Assembly: GCA_963812945.1 (NCBI GenBank)
Contig: CAWEXD010000008.1
Location: 2,170,001-2,234,000 of the forward strand
DNA length: 64,000 bases
Origin: DASRDR01 sp963812945 [NCBI: uncultured Candidatus Rokubacteria bacterium]
GTDB lineage: Bacteria; Methylomirabilota; Methylomirabilia; Rokubacteriales
Direction: 5' to 3'
Position numbers and translations under genes: made by a program. Below, piece after piece: positions 43,445 to 52,687 of this stretch (its first letter is position 1; every line of letters begins with the position of its first letter). Under the pieces are notes generated by a model. The model saw nothing but the letters and a program-made list of their open reading frames with translations, ran no database searches and was not told the origin of the DNA.

Positions 43445-46400
43445 TCAGACGCACTGAACCACGCCGGACAGCGCCTGGGCAATCGCCTTGCGGATGTCGT
43501 CGATGCGATACGGCTTCGCGACGACACCGACCACCCCCGATTCCCGGACGCGATCATGGTCGAGCTGATGCCCCCAGCCCGTGACCAGCACCACCGGCAA
43601 CCCGGGGTGCAGGGCGCGGGCCTGCGCGGCCAGGTCCCATCCCGAGATGACCGGCATGCCGAGGTCGGTGAACAGGAGATCCGGCGGATCGGCCGCCAAC
43701 CGATCCAGCGCGGCGCGCGCGTCGGTCATGACCTCCGGAACGTGCCCGCCCACCAGCCGGAGGATGTCGGCCAGCATGTTGGCGAGCTCTTCCTCGTCGT
43801 CGACCACCAGGATGCGCGCGCTGCCGATGTCCACGGGCCCTGGCTCGGGCGGCGGCACCACGCTCCGGCCCTTGAAGACGGGCAGCTGCAGCGTGACGAC
43901 CGTCCCCGCGTTCTCGCGGCTCTCGATCCGGACACGGCCGCCATGGCGGGAGACGATGCCGTACACGACCGACAGCCCGAGCCCGGTGCCTCTGACGCCC
44001 TTGGTGGTGAAGAAGGGATCGAAGGCGCGCTGGCGCACCTCCGCGGACATCCCGACGCCGGTGTCCTGCACGAAGCATTCGACCGCCTCGTCCGGCTGGT
44101 CCGCGTCGCCATTGCGGCGCACGCCAAGCGTGACGGTTCCGCCCGCCGGCATCGCGTCCACCGCGTTGAGGAGGAGGTTCAGGAACACCTCGCGGAGCTC
44201 CGCCGCGTTGCCCCGGATCGGGGACGCGGGCTCCAGCGCGAGCGTCACGCTGATGAGAGCGCCTCGCGCCTGAGCTTCGTCCTTCCAGCGCGGTCGGGCG
44301 ATCTCCACGACCTGCTCGAGCAGCGGCCCCAGGTCAACCGCCTCGACCTCCTCCGGTCCCTTCGCGCGCGCAAAGCCGAGGATCCGGCGCACGGTTTCCG
44401 CTCCGTCCAGAGCCGCGCCCTGGATGACCTTCAGACCCTGGATCATCACGGGATCCGTCGTCCGGCGCTGCATGAGCTCCGCCCGTCCCAGGATCGCGGC
44501 CAGCAGGTTGTTGAAGTCGTGGGCAACGCCGCCGGCCATCTGCCCCAGGGCCCCGAGCTTCGCCGTCTGCACGGCCTGCTCCTGGGCGGCCTCGAGCTGC
44601 GCGTACGCCGACCGCAGGTCGGCGTAGAGCTTCGCGTTGCCGATGGCGATCGCCGCCTGCTGGGCCACGGCAGCGGCGAACCGGACCTCCTGGGGGTTGA
44701 AAGTGTACGTCCGCCGGATGCAGATCCCCAGGATGCCCCAGACCTCCTCACCGAGGACGATGGGGGCCGCGAGGACGCCGTGGATCCCTTCCGTGTGGAA
44801 CGGCGCGAGCGCGCTCCCGCTCCCGTTGAAGCGCGAGTCCCTCGGCAGGTCCTCGGTCCACACGGGGGCACGCATCAGCGCCGCGTCACGGATCGCCGCC
44901 TCTCCGGGCTCCGGAGTGGGCTGGACCGGACCGTCGGCCGGGAGCCCGCGCGTCCGGACGTACCGGAGCGTGCCGCCGCTCAGCCGGAGGATCGAGACCG
45001 CATCGGCGCTCATCGCCGCGAACACGCGCTCGACCACGAGGTCCAGCACGCGATCGAGGTCCAGCGTCGCGGTCACGGACCGCCCGATCTCCGCCAGGGC
45101 CTCGGCGCGGGCGCCGTGCCGCTCCGCCTCGGTCAGGAGGGCCTGGGTCTGGCTGAACAGACGGGCGTTCTGGATGGCCGTCCCTACCTCGAGACCGATG
45201 GTCGCCAGGAGGTGCAGGTCGATCTCGGAGAACTCGAGCTTCCGTGCCCCGATCAGAACGACGGCGCCCAGCGCCTCCCCTTTCGACAGAATCGGGATGA
45301 ACAGAACGCCGCCAACCTCTTGGCCGTCGGGAACCCGGTCCCGGTAGGGCGCGAGGTGCGCTTCGTCATTGAGAACCAGGGGCCGCCCGACTCGGAGAGT
45401 CTGGCCGCTGTCCCCCTCGCCCGAACGAAGCGTCACCGGATTGGCGGCATAGCTCGGTCTGAGACCACGATGGGCCACGAGCACCAGGCTGTCCCCGGTC
45501 TCGCCCACCAGCCGAATCCCCCCCGCCGCGAACTCGTAGAGGACCAAGAGCCTGTCGAGGATGGCCTCCAGGCTCTCCTTCAGGTCCAGCGAGGTGTGCG
45601 CGGCCTGGATGACGGTATTGAGGACCTCGAGCTCCTGCCGTTGCCGTTGTGCCTCCTCGGTCCGGGCGTGAACCTCGGCGTCTCGACGGGCGAGCGACTC
45701 GGCCATCATGTTGAACGATCGGCCGAGATCGCCGACCTCGTCCGTGCCCTCCGCCGGCATCCGCAACCCGAAGTTGCCCTCGGCCAGCTGGGCGGTCGCC
45801 ACCTGAAGGCGCCGGACCCGCCGGCTCGCGCCCCGGGCGACCAAGACGACGGCCAGCACGAGGACGACGGCGCCGCCGGCACCGTAGGCCAGCGTCGACT
45901 GGGTGAGGTCGCGCACGGCGCTTTCCGTTTCCGCAAGCGGCGTGAGCACCCCGACCGACCATCCGTAGGCGCCGACGGGCTCGCGAACGAGGAGTCCTCG
46001 CCCCCCGTCCGTGAGGTCGACGATCCACGGGTCGCTCGGCGGAGTGCGCAGGATGGCGGACAGCTCGTCCCGGCCCTTCCACCGCGCAGCGAGACTCTCG
46101 GCTGCCCCGGGCGGACCGAGGATGGTGCCGTTCTCGTCCACGAGGAAGCTCGTGCCAGGGCGCCCCGTCAACGCTCCCGCCAGGGTCGCCGTGAAGTAGG
46201 ACACCGGCAAGTCCAGGACAACCACCCCGCGAAATTCCTTCCACTCGTTGTAGACGGGAAGGGCGAGCCGCAGGACCTGCAGCCCGTCGGCCGCCTCCAG
46301 CGACACCACCGGCCCGGCATCGGGCTGGCGCCCGCGGGCGCGCTGGAAGAATGGGGCACTCTCGTAGCTCGCGCCGCCGCGCGCGACCCCTCGGCGGCTC

Positions 46401-46783
46401 GCGCCGACCAGGGCTCGGCCGTTCTGGTCCAGGTACCGCGCCTCGGAAACCGTTTCCTCGCGGCGCCGGGCGAACTGCGCGATGTGCTCGGCCAGCTTCT
46501 TGAGCGCGACATCCGCCTCCTGAAGGAGCCGGTACTCGAGCTGGGTGTGGTAGTCCTTGAGGGTCGGTGAGCTGGCCAGGTCGTAGACGTCCAGCTCGCG
46601 TTCCCGGAAGAACGGTCGCAGGCGAAGGCCCACCTGATGGAGACGAACCCGAAGCTCCTCGCGGACCTGGTGCTCGAGCGCCGCCTTGGTGGTCGAGTAC
46701 CAGAGATACGCCAGCCCGCCAAGGGGGATCAGGACGAGCGGGATCACCACGAGGGTGAGCTTCGTGGCGATGCGAAGGCGCAT
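43445..46783 (-). CDS. Cache-type hybrid sensor histidine kinase with two GAF domains and a C-terminal receiver
   Basis: 1112 residues. Membrane helix at 7-29, a periplasmic dCACHE-like domain (about 32-296), a second helix near 300-320 and a HAMP region with NMMAESLARRD. Two GAF-like domains follow, then HisKA (GGVAHDFNNLLAAILGRAEL), HATPase (DTGVGMSAEVRQRAFDPFFTTK, GTGLGLSVVYGI) and a receiver (ILVVDDEEEL, phospho-Asp in LLFTDLGMP). The phospho-acceptor is in the HDFNN variant, usual for NtrY/atypical kinases. It lies 104 bp behind an orphan peptide-type binding protein that could present ligand to the cache domain. Confidence 0.93.
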   Translation of the reverse strand: MRLRIATKLTLVVIPLVLIPLGGLAYLWYSTTKAALEHQVREELRVRLHQVGLRLRPFFRERELDVYDLASSPTLKDYHTQLEYRLLQEADVALKKLAEHIAQFARRREETVSEARYLDQNGRALVGASRRGVARGGASYESAPFFQRARGRQPDAGPVVSLEAADGLQVLRLALPVYNEWKEFRGVVVLDLPVSYFTATLAGALTGRPGTSFLVDENGTILGPPGAAESLAARWKGRDELSAILRTPPSDPWIVDLTDGGRGLLVREPVGAYGWSVGVLTPLAETESAVRDLTQSTLAYGAGGAVVLVLAVVLVARGASRRVRRLQVATAQLAEGNFGLRMPAEGTDEVGDLGRSFNMMAESLARRDAEVHARTEEAQRQRQELEVLNTVIQAAHTSLDLKESLEAILDRLLVLYEFAAGGIRLVGETGDSLVLVAHRGLRPSYAANPVTLRSGEGDSGQTLRVGRPLVLNDEAHLAPYRDRVPDGQEVGGVLFIPILSKGEALGAVVLIGARKLEFSEIDLHLLATIGLEVGTAIQNARLFSQTQALLTEAERHGARAEALAEIGRSVTATLDLDRVLDLVVERVFAAMSADAVSILRLSGGTLRYVRTRGLPADGPVQPTPEPGEAAIRDAALMRAPVWTEDLPRDSRFNGSGSALAPFHTEGIHGVLAAPIVLGEEVWGILGICIRRTYTFNPQEVRFAAAVAQQAAIAIGNAKLYADLRSAYAQLEAAQEQAVQTAKLGALGQMAGGVAHDFNNLLAAILGRAELMQRRTTDPVMIQGLKVIQGAALDGAETVRRILGFARAKGPEEVEAVDLGPLLEQVVEIARPRWKDEAQARGALISVTLALEPASPIRGNAAELREVFLNLLLNAVDAMPAGGTVTLGVRRNGDADQPDEAVECFVQDTGVGMSAEVRQRAFDPFFTTKGVRGTGLGLSVVYGIVSRHGGRVRIESRENAGTVVTLQLPVFKGRSVVPPPEPGPVDIGSARILVVDDEEELANMLADILRLVGGHVPEVMTDARAALDRLAADPPDLLFTDLGMPVISGWDLAAQARALHPGLPVVLVTGWGHQLDHDRVRESGVVGVVAKPYRIDDIRKAIAQALSGVVQCV

Positions 46784-46887
46784 GCGTCAGCTCCCGCCAA
46801 CCATGCCCGGGGCGCCGGCCGCGGCAGGAACGGTGGACGCGCGGGCCATCCTGCGCACCCGCGCCATCGCTGCGGGGAGCCGGGATC

Positions 46888-48405
46888 TCATCGCGTCAGC
46901 CCGACCCCGCCGAGCCGCAGGATGGTGTCCGCGGACGGCACGAAGTCCGTGACGCGGTCTCGCACGCCGTAGAGGTCCACCACCTGGTACAGAGGGATGG
47001 TCAGCCCCTGCTCATGGGCAATCGTCTGCACGTCGCGGAGCAGCGCCGCCCTGGTCTCCGGGCTTTGCTCCGCGTCGGCCCGGTTCAGGAGCTCGAGAGC
47101 CCGCGGGTGCGACGCGCGGGCCATCGGATGCGCGGGGTCCAAGTGGACTCGCAGCTGGAATGCCGCGTCGAAGATGATGCTGGTGGGATCGAGGATCAGA
47201 AAGTCGTGCCGGTCCCGTTCCTTTATCCAGCGGGACATCGTGGGCGCGCGTCCCTCCACGGTGATGTCGAGCTTCACCCCGAGCTTCGCCCACTGCTGGG
47301 CCAGCGCGGTGGCGAGCGTCTGCGTGTCATGCGTCGCGAGGCCCTGCAGCCGAATCCCGTCGGGATAACCGGCCTCGGCGAGCAACGCCTTCGCCTTGGC
47401 CGGATCGAATGGATAGGGCTTGAGGCCCGGGTGAAAGCCGAAGTCCTCCGGCAGCGTGACCGTCGCGATGGCGCGGCCATTCCCGCGGGCGATGTATCGC
47501 ACCAGACCCTCTACGTCCGTGCCATGGAGCAGCGCCCGGCGGACCTCCGCGCGAGCCAGGGGCCCGTTGCGGTTGTCGATGAACACGTCCGTGAACCGGA
47601 TCGAGTTGCGCTTGACCAGGCGGACACCCCGCGCGCGGAGCAAGGAATCCACCTGCTGAGGCAGGAGGTTCGTGACGATGTCGACGCCTCCCGTCAACAG
47701 CTGGCGCAGGCGTTCCTCCGCTTCCGGGATGAACTGGAAGACGACACGCGAGATCCTGGGCGCGCCGCCGTGGTAATCGGCGAACGCGGTGAGCACAGCC
47801 TGCTTCGGGCCGAGCTCGGCGAGACGGAACGGACCTAGCCCGACGGGCTCCCGGAAGAAGTCGGCCTCCGGGCGACCGCGCAGCTGATCGGGCAGGATCA
47901 TGCTGAACTGGGAGAGGCGCGCGGGAAGCAGCGCGTAGGGTCGCTTGGTCGTGATGCGCACGGTCAGCGGGTCGACCGCCGTGATCGTGTCCAGCTCGCT
48001 GAACTCGTGCCGCCGTACCGAGTTGGCGTCCAGGATCCGTCGGAGGGAGTACACGACGTCGGCGGCGGCAAGCTCGCCCCCATCCTGAAAGCGCACGCCC
48101 GGGCGCAGGCGAAACTCCCAAGTGAGCTGGTCCACGGCGCCCCATCCCTCGAGGAGAGGCGTCCGGATTTTGCCGTCCGCGGATCGATCGAACAGGGGCT
48201 CGAAGATCAGCCGGAAGAAGCTCTGGGCCTGGGTGCCGTACACGCGGAACGGGTCGAGCGTCGTGGGAAGGGCCGTCGCATCGGCCACGACCAGCTCGAG
48301 CCCGGTGCCGGGCTGAGACGCCCCCGACGACGAGGCCGGCCAGGCCAGAAGGAGGGTCAGCGAGAGCACCGAGAGGAACGCTCGGTGAAGAACCTTGCGT
48401 GTCAT
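46888..48405 (-). CDS. Peptide/nickel-type (SBP_bac_5) solute-binding protein, not next to permease genes
   Basis: 505 residues. Signal peptide MTRKVLHRAFLSVLSLTLLLAW with cleavage near SSGAS; the mature part has ATALPTTLDPFRVYGTQAQSFFRLIFEPLF and TWEFRLRPGVRFQDGGELAAADVVYSLRRI, the classical family-5 (DppA/OppA) blocks, and AKALLAEAGYPDGIRLQ. The neighbours are a histidine kinase downstream and an MFS gene on the other strand; there is no Dpp/Opp permease or ATPase nearby. It may therefore serve sensing or share a transporter encoded elsewhere. 148-bp divergent promoter region to the MFS gene. Confidence 0.92.
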   Translation of the reverse strand: MTRKVLHRAFLSVLSLTLLLAWPASSSGASQPGTGLELVVADATALPTTLDPFRVYGTQAQSFFRLIFEPLFDRSADGKIRTPLLEGWGAVDQLTWEFRLRPGVRFQDGGELAAADVVYSLRRILDANSVRRHEFSELDTITAVDPLTVRITTKRPYALLPARLSQFSMILPDQLRGRPEADFFREPVGLGPFRLAELGPKQAVLTAFADYHGGAPRISRVVFQFIPEAEERLRQLLTGGVDIVTNLLPQQVDSLLRARGVRLVKRNSIRFTDVFIDNRNGPLARAEVRRALLHGTDVEGLVRYIARGNGRAIATVTLPEDFGFHPGLKPYPFDPAKAKALLAEAGYPDGIRLQGLATHDTQTLATALAQQWAKLGVKLDITVEGRAPTMSRWIKERDRHDFLILDPTSIIFDAAFQLRVHLDPAHPMARASHPRALELLNRADAEQSPETRAALLRDVQTIAHEQGLTIPLYQVVDLYGVRDRVTDFVPSADTILRLGGVGLTR

Positions 48406-48553
48406 ATGGCGAATTTCCCTCCCGGGGCGATCCGCTCAAGGATCGGGTGCGCCCCGGAGACCGGGTGCAACGGCGGTGCCACGCTGTCCTCGCAGATTCG
48501 AACTGCATCCAACATGCGGCGATTTCACCCAATAAGGTAGATGCTGAGCGCAC

Positions 48554-49768
48554 TTGACCCCCACCCAACCCGATGACGGCCGGCCGGCGCGCGTGAAGTC
48601 CTTGCCTGGATGGACGACTCCCCGGCCCTTTGTCTGCGTCGTTGCGGCAACGTTCTTTCATTTCGTGTCGCTCTACTACCTCCTCCCCACCCTTCCCCTG
48701 TACGTCCAGGACCTCGGGGGCTCGACTTCGGAGGTGGGCCTCATCATCGGAGTGCTGGCACTGACCTCGCTGGTCGCGAGGCCGTTCCTGGGCGCCTGGA
48801 TGGATCGCACCGGGCGCCGAGGCTTCCTGCTGGCCGGCGCCGCAGTCTACGTGGTCGCTTCGCTCGGGTACGGGGTGATCCGATCGGTGCCCGGGTTGCT
48901 CGTGTGGCGAGTCTTTCACGGTCTCGGCCTGGCGACGTTCAGCACGGCGGCGGCGTTCCTCGCTGCCGATCTCGCTCCTCCCCGGCGGCGCGGAGCGACC
49001 ATGGGCGCCTTCGGGCTTGCCCAGGCTGCTGCCCTGACGGTGGGACCAGCGATCGGTCAGGCGCTGGTGACGACGCTCGGCTATCCGGGACTGTTCGTGG
49101 CCGCGGCGTGCACGGCCGGCGCAGCCTTGGTCTGCGCTCTCATCCTCCCTGGAGACGCATCGCCGGGCTCAGGGGTGATCAGCGAGGATCCGCTCGGAGC
49201 GAGGGCCTGGACGCTCTGGAGCACCATCGGAGCGCCGGCAGCGATGCAGTTCCCTGCCAGCGTCACCTACGGCACGATCATCTCGTTCATCGCGGTCGTC
49301 GCGCGTGATCGCGGGTTGGAAGCGGTCGGTGGGTTCTTCGCGCTCCTGGCCCTGAGCAGCCTGGGGGCTCGCCTCGCGGCCGGAAAGGCCTACGACGCCT
49401 GGGGAGCCGTCCCCGTGCTGATCCCGACGCTCGCGGTGCTGGGCCTGGGAATGAGCCTCCTCGCCGTCGCGGCCGGGTCCGGGGCCTTCCTCGCGGCCGC
49501 GCTCCTGGCCGGCATGGGCGTCGGCGGCACCCACACGGTCCTGATCAGCTCAGTGGTGGACCGGGCGCCCTGGGAGCGCCGCGCTACCAGCGTGGCCGCG
49601 TTCGCCGCGTGCTGGGAGCTTGGGGTTGGCGGCGGGACACTCCTCATGGGCCGTCTGGCCGACGCCGTGGGGTTCCAGGCCACGTTCTTCGTGATCGCCG
49701 CGCTCCCGTTCGTGGCTCTGTCTGGCCTCCGCTGGCTTGGCGCCGGCGCCACTCAGGCGCCGAAGTAG
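48554..49768 (+). CDS. MFS transporter
   Basis: 404 residues, about twelve membrane helices. Signature of the major facilitator loop 2-3: GAWMDRTGRRGFLLAG. A symmetrical duplicate is in the second half (AGKAYDAWGAVPVLIP). Start uncertain: the TTG at 48554 keeps the whole hydrophilic leader, a GTG at 48593 would be shorter. The 3' end overlaps the convergent ThDP-enzyme gene by 16 bp. Substrate unknown; drug- or metabolite-efflux-like. Confidence 0.88.
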   Translation: MTPTQPDDGRPARVKSLPGWTTPRPFVCVVAATFFHFVSLYYLLPTLPLYVQDLGGSTSEVGLIIGVLALTSLVARPFLGAWMDRTGRRGFLLAGAAVYVVASLGYGVIRSVPGLLVWRVFHGLGLATFSTAAAFLAADLAPPRRRGATMGAFGLAQAAALTVGPAIGQALVTTLGYPGLFVAAACTAGAALVCALILPGDASPGSGVISEDPLGARAWTLWSTIGAPAAMQFPASVTYGTIISFIAVVARDRGLEAVGGFFALLALSSLGARLAAGKAYDAWGAVPVLIPTLAVLGLGMSLLAVAAGSGAFLAAALLAGMGVGGTHTVLISSVVDRAPWERRATSVAAFAACWELGVGGGTLLMGRLADAVGFQATFFVIAALPFVALSGLRWLGAGATQAPK

Positions 49769-51522
49769 TCGCCCAGCGTCTCCAGCCGACCCCCGAAGGG
49801 AGCCACCTCGTCCGGATCGATTTCGACGTCCAGCACGGTCGGTCGGCCGCTGTTCAGGATTCGCTGGATGAGATCCCGGTTGATCTGCCCGGGCTCACGG
49901 ATCCGATACGCCTGTGCGCCGAGACCCTCGGCCACCTTCGCACAGTCGACGCGCGGGTAGCGAGTCGCCACGTCCGGCAGCTTCATCATCCGAAGGGCGT
50001 GATAGGCCATGCCGTAGCCGGCATCGTTCAGTACGACCCAGATCACCTGCTTGCCATAGTGGACCGCGGTGGACACTTCCATCCCGTTCATCAGGAAGCC
50101 GCCGTCACCACAGATGGAGAGCACGACCCGATCGGGCGCCGCGAACTTTCCCCCGATGGCACCCGCGACGCCGAAGCCCATCGACGCCATCCCGGTCGCG
50201 CAGAAGAAGGTCCTCGGGTAGATGCTCTGCCAATAGTGGATCGCCCACGACCGGTTGGCGCCTCCGTCAACGAATACCATCGTGTCCCGGGGCAGCGCGT
50301 CCTGGAGGTCACGCATCAGTCGCTGAGGCTTGATGGGCACCGCATTCGAGTCCATCGCGGCGGCATCCAGCACTCTCGGCCGATTCGCGGGCGGGTGGAG
50401 GTGGCCGTTGCCGCGTCGCCAGTGGAGGTACCGCTGCTGCTGCCGCTTGATCTCGAAGGCAAGCTCGGTGAGGCCCGACTTGGCGTCTCCGATCACGGGC
50501 ACCGTGGCCTGGTAGTTCTTGCCGACTTCGTGCGGGTCGATGTCCACGTGCAGCAAGGCCTCGCTCGGCTGGAGCCGGCGATCCCACCCGAGCGTGCCCC
50601 ATTCGCTGAGACTGGTCCCGACGGCGAGGAGAACGTCCACACCGCTCTCCAGGAGATGCCATTGGGCCAAGGGCGACCCCGAGTACCCGAAGGGGCCCAC
50701 GGAGAGCCGGTGGTCTTCCGGGAACGCGCCCTTCCCCTTCGGGGTGGTCGCGACGGGGATGTCGAGGGCCTCCGCGACGGCCCGGATCTCCTCCGAGGCG
50801 CCCGAGAGGATCACCCCGTGCCCGGCCAGGATGGCCGGTCGGCGCGCCCGCAAGAGATGCAGGGCCGCCTGTTTGATCGCGGCTCGGTCGTAGGTCCGCG
50901 TGTGATGAATGCCTGGCGTCGTCTTCGCCATCCTCGGAACTGGCTGCTCCTGCACGTCCGCAGGAAGGCTCAGATGGACCGGTCCCGGTCGCCCTCCCAG
51001 CGCCATGCGAAGCGCCTTGTGCCACACCGCGGGGAGGCGATCCGCTCTGAACGCGAGCGTGCTGTAGCGGGTCACCTGCTTGAAAACGTCGACGATGTCG
51101 ACGCCCTCGGTGCTGGACTCCTGAAGGGCGCCTCGGCCGAACGACTTCGTGGCGACCTGCCCCGTGAGCACCACGATCGGGATGGAATCGGCGTAGGCAG
51201 CCGCCACTCCGGTGATCAGGTTGGTGGCACCGGGGCCGGAGGTCCCGATACACGCCCCAAGGCCCCCGCTTGCGCGCGCGTAGCCGTCGGCCATGAAGGC
51301 AGCCCCGGCCTCGTGCTTGGTCATCACGATCTGGGCCGCCCGCCCCACGGTCGCCGTGAAGAAGGGAAAGACTGCGCCGCCTATGACGCCGAAGATGTGG
51401 CGCACGCCGACGGCCGCGAGCGCGTCGACCAGATACTCGGAGGCCTTGTACTCTAGCGTGTGGTCTGACGTGCCGTCCCCGCTGGTGACGCTCGGCTCTA
51501 CCCTCACAATCCCGTCGTCCAT
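49753..51522 (-). CDS. Thiamine-diphosphate-dependent enzyme, acetolactate synthase-like
   Basis: 589 residues from ATG 51522 (GGGGAG nearby). PYR domain with catalytic glutamate in KHEAGAAFMADGYARASG; middle domain; PP domain with GDGGFLMNGMEVSTAVHYG and the cofactor motif ending ...VLNDAGYGM (ND in place of the NN often seen). Shares features with acetolactate synthase, sulfoacetaldehyde acetyltransferase and benzoylformate-decarboxylase-like enzymes. No small regulatory subunit is adjacent, so a catabolic ThDP enzyme is likelier than branched-chain biosynthesis. Confidence 0.88.
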   Translation of the reverse strand: MDDGIVRVEPSVTSGDGTSDHTLEYKASEYLVDALAAVGVRHIFGVIGGAVFPFFTATVGRAAQIVMTKHEAGAAFMADGYARASGGLGACIGTSGPGATNLITGVAAAYADSIPIVVLTGQVATKSFGRGALQESSTEGVDIVDVFKQVTRYSTLAFRADRLPAVWHKALRMALGGRPGPVHLSLPADVQEQPVPRMAKTTPGIHHTRTYDRAAIKQAALHLLRARRPAILAGHGVILSGASEEIRAVAEALDIPVATTPKGKGAFPEDHRLSVGPFGYSGSPLAQWHLLESGVDVLLAVGTSLSEWGTLGWDRRLQPSEALLHVDIDPHEVGKNYQATVPVIGDAKSGLTELAFEIKRQQQRYLHWRRGNGHLHPPANRPRVLDAAAMDSNAVPIKPQRLMRDLQDALPRDTMVFVDGGANRSWAIHYWQSIYPRTFFCATGMASMGFGVAGAIGGKFAAPDRVVLSICGDGGFLMNGMEVSTAVHYGKQVIWVVLNDAGYGMAYHALRMMKLPDVATRYPRVDCAKVAEGLGAQAYRIREPGQINRDLIQRILNSGRPTVLDVEIDPDEVAPFGGRLETLGDYFGA

Positions 51523-51836
51523 GGCGCGCTCCCCAGCGCAAAGCCGCAATCGGATCAAGACCACGGGCACCGCGCCACATCCCGACGCGACGTCAGATCC
51601 CCTAGATGAGTCCGGTAACCGCCTGCCCGTCCAGATGCTACATCCGAACTCGCCCGATCTGTCACGATTTCGCGGCGGCGGTCAGCAGCCGAATGCCTCT
51701 TCGCGAGAGGTCGATCGTGTCTGGACCGTCAAACGTATCCGCGCGGATACGCGAGGCCCTCGATCTTGGAGCCGTTAGGATCCGATCTCGGTCGCGGCGC
51801 GCCCTCGCACTCGACGCGCCTCGGGATGGCCAGGCG
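51523..51836. other. Intergenic region upstream of the ThDP enzyme, with an 18-bp palindrome
   Basis: 314 bp without a supportable ORF between the receiver gene (end 51837) and the ThDP-enzyme gene (start 51522). It contains the perfect palindrome listed separately. Transcription signals for the ThDP gene should lie here; I could not assign -35/-10 boxes with confidence. Confidence 0.55.
51734..51751. promoter_or_regulatory. Perfect 18-bp palindrome (operator or hairpin)
   Basis: CGTATCCGCGCGGATACG is identical to its reverse complement. It is 212 bp before the ThDP gene start and 86 bp beyond the receiver gene stop. As DNA it could be an operator for a dimeric regulator. As minus-strand RNA it would fold into a 7-bp stem with a GCGC loop followed by only three U residues, a poor terminator. 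Confidence 0.5.
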
Positions 51837-52520
51837 TCACCCTTCTTGAGGGCGCTCCGTCCGCGCGTCGCGCATCGCCTGGATCTGCGGGGCGAGAACC
51901 TGCTCGTAGCACTGTGGACAGATGCTGTGGCTGAACTGGGCATCCGAGTGGGCGCTCACGTACTCCTCGACCCGCTGCCAGTAGTTCTGGTCGTCTCGAA
52001 TCTTCTTGCAGTACGCGCAGATGGGGAGGAGCCCGTGAAGCTGCTTGACTCGGCCCAGAGCCGACTCGAGCTCCTGAACTCGCTCGGCGAGCCTCCGGCG
52101 CAGGTCCACCACCCGCATCGCCACGATCAGCCGCGCGCGCAGCTCATCGTGGTCGAAGGGCTTTCCGATGTAGTCGTCGGCCCCCGCCTCCAGGCCCGCG
52201 ACGACCTCCGCGCGCCGCGTGTTGGCCGTCAGCAGGATCAGGTAGGGCGGGGTGGGGTTTCCCCGTGCCCGGACTCGGCGGCAGATCTCGAGGCCGTCGA
52301 GCCGAGGCATCATCCAGTCGAGGATGGCGACGGACGGGGCATCGGGCCGCTGGAGCGCCCCCCACGCCTCGTCGCCGTCGGCGGTGACCATGACCTCGTG
52401 GCCCCACCGCCGGAGGGTGGCCTCCAGGAGTCGGCGCGAGGCCGGATCGTCCTCAGCGATGAGGACGGGAAGAGGCGATGCCGGGGTGGCGGCTCCGATC
52501 GTCGGGTCAGGCGTCGTCAT
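51837..52520 (-). CDS. Receiver-domain protein with a C-terminal CxxC/CxxC zinc-binding-like module
   Basis: 227 residues from ATG 52520 (behind GAGGGG). CheY-like receiver at 17-135 with Asp24/25, phospho-Asp68 (AILDWMMP) and Lys120 (GKPF). A coiled helix (138-163) leads to [25 protein letters not shown] and [13 protein letters not shown]: cysteines 168, 171, 201 and 204 in two CxxC pairs with a nearby His. This short tail is seen at the end of various sensors and regulators; its role is unclear, probably metal binding. Divergent from the giant kinase at 52688, its likely partner. Confidence 0.9.
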   Translation of the reverse strand: MTTPDPTIGAATPASPLPVLIAEDDPASRRLLEATLRRWGHEVMVTADGDEAWGALQRPDAPSVAILDWMMPRLDGLEICRRVRARGNPTPPYLILLTANTRRAEVVAGLEAGADDYIGKPFDHDELRARLIVAMRVVDLRRRLAERVQELESALGRVKQLHGLLPICAYCKKIRDDQNYWQRVEEYVSAHSDAQFSHSICPQCYEQVLAPQIQAMRDARTERPQEG

Positions 52521-52687
52521 GGCGCCCCTCCTGGGCTCACCCGATGCTACCCCCGGCTCGACCGGGGTGTCACGGTTTCGCTGTAACCGCGCATTGCATG
52601 AGGGCTTCTGCCGACACTCCAACACGCCCGGCGCGAGATTGCCGGAGGCTTCGCCGGCGAAGGGCAGTAGACTTTCACCGAGGTCCC

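Noticed and set aside
43274-46570. Long plus-strand open frame across the cache kinase
   Set aside because: Shadow of the minus-strand kinase, with no recognisable motif.
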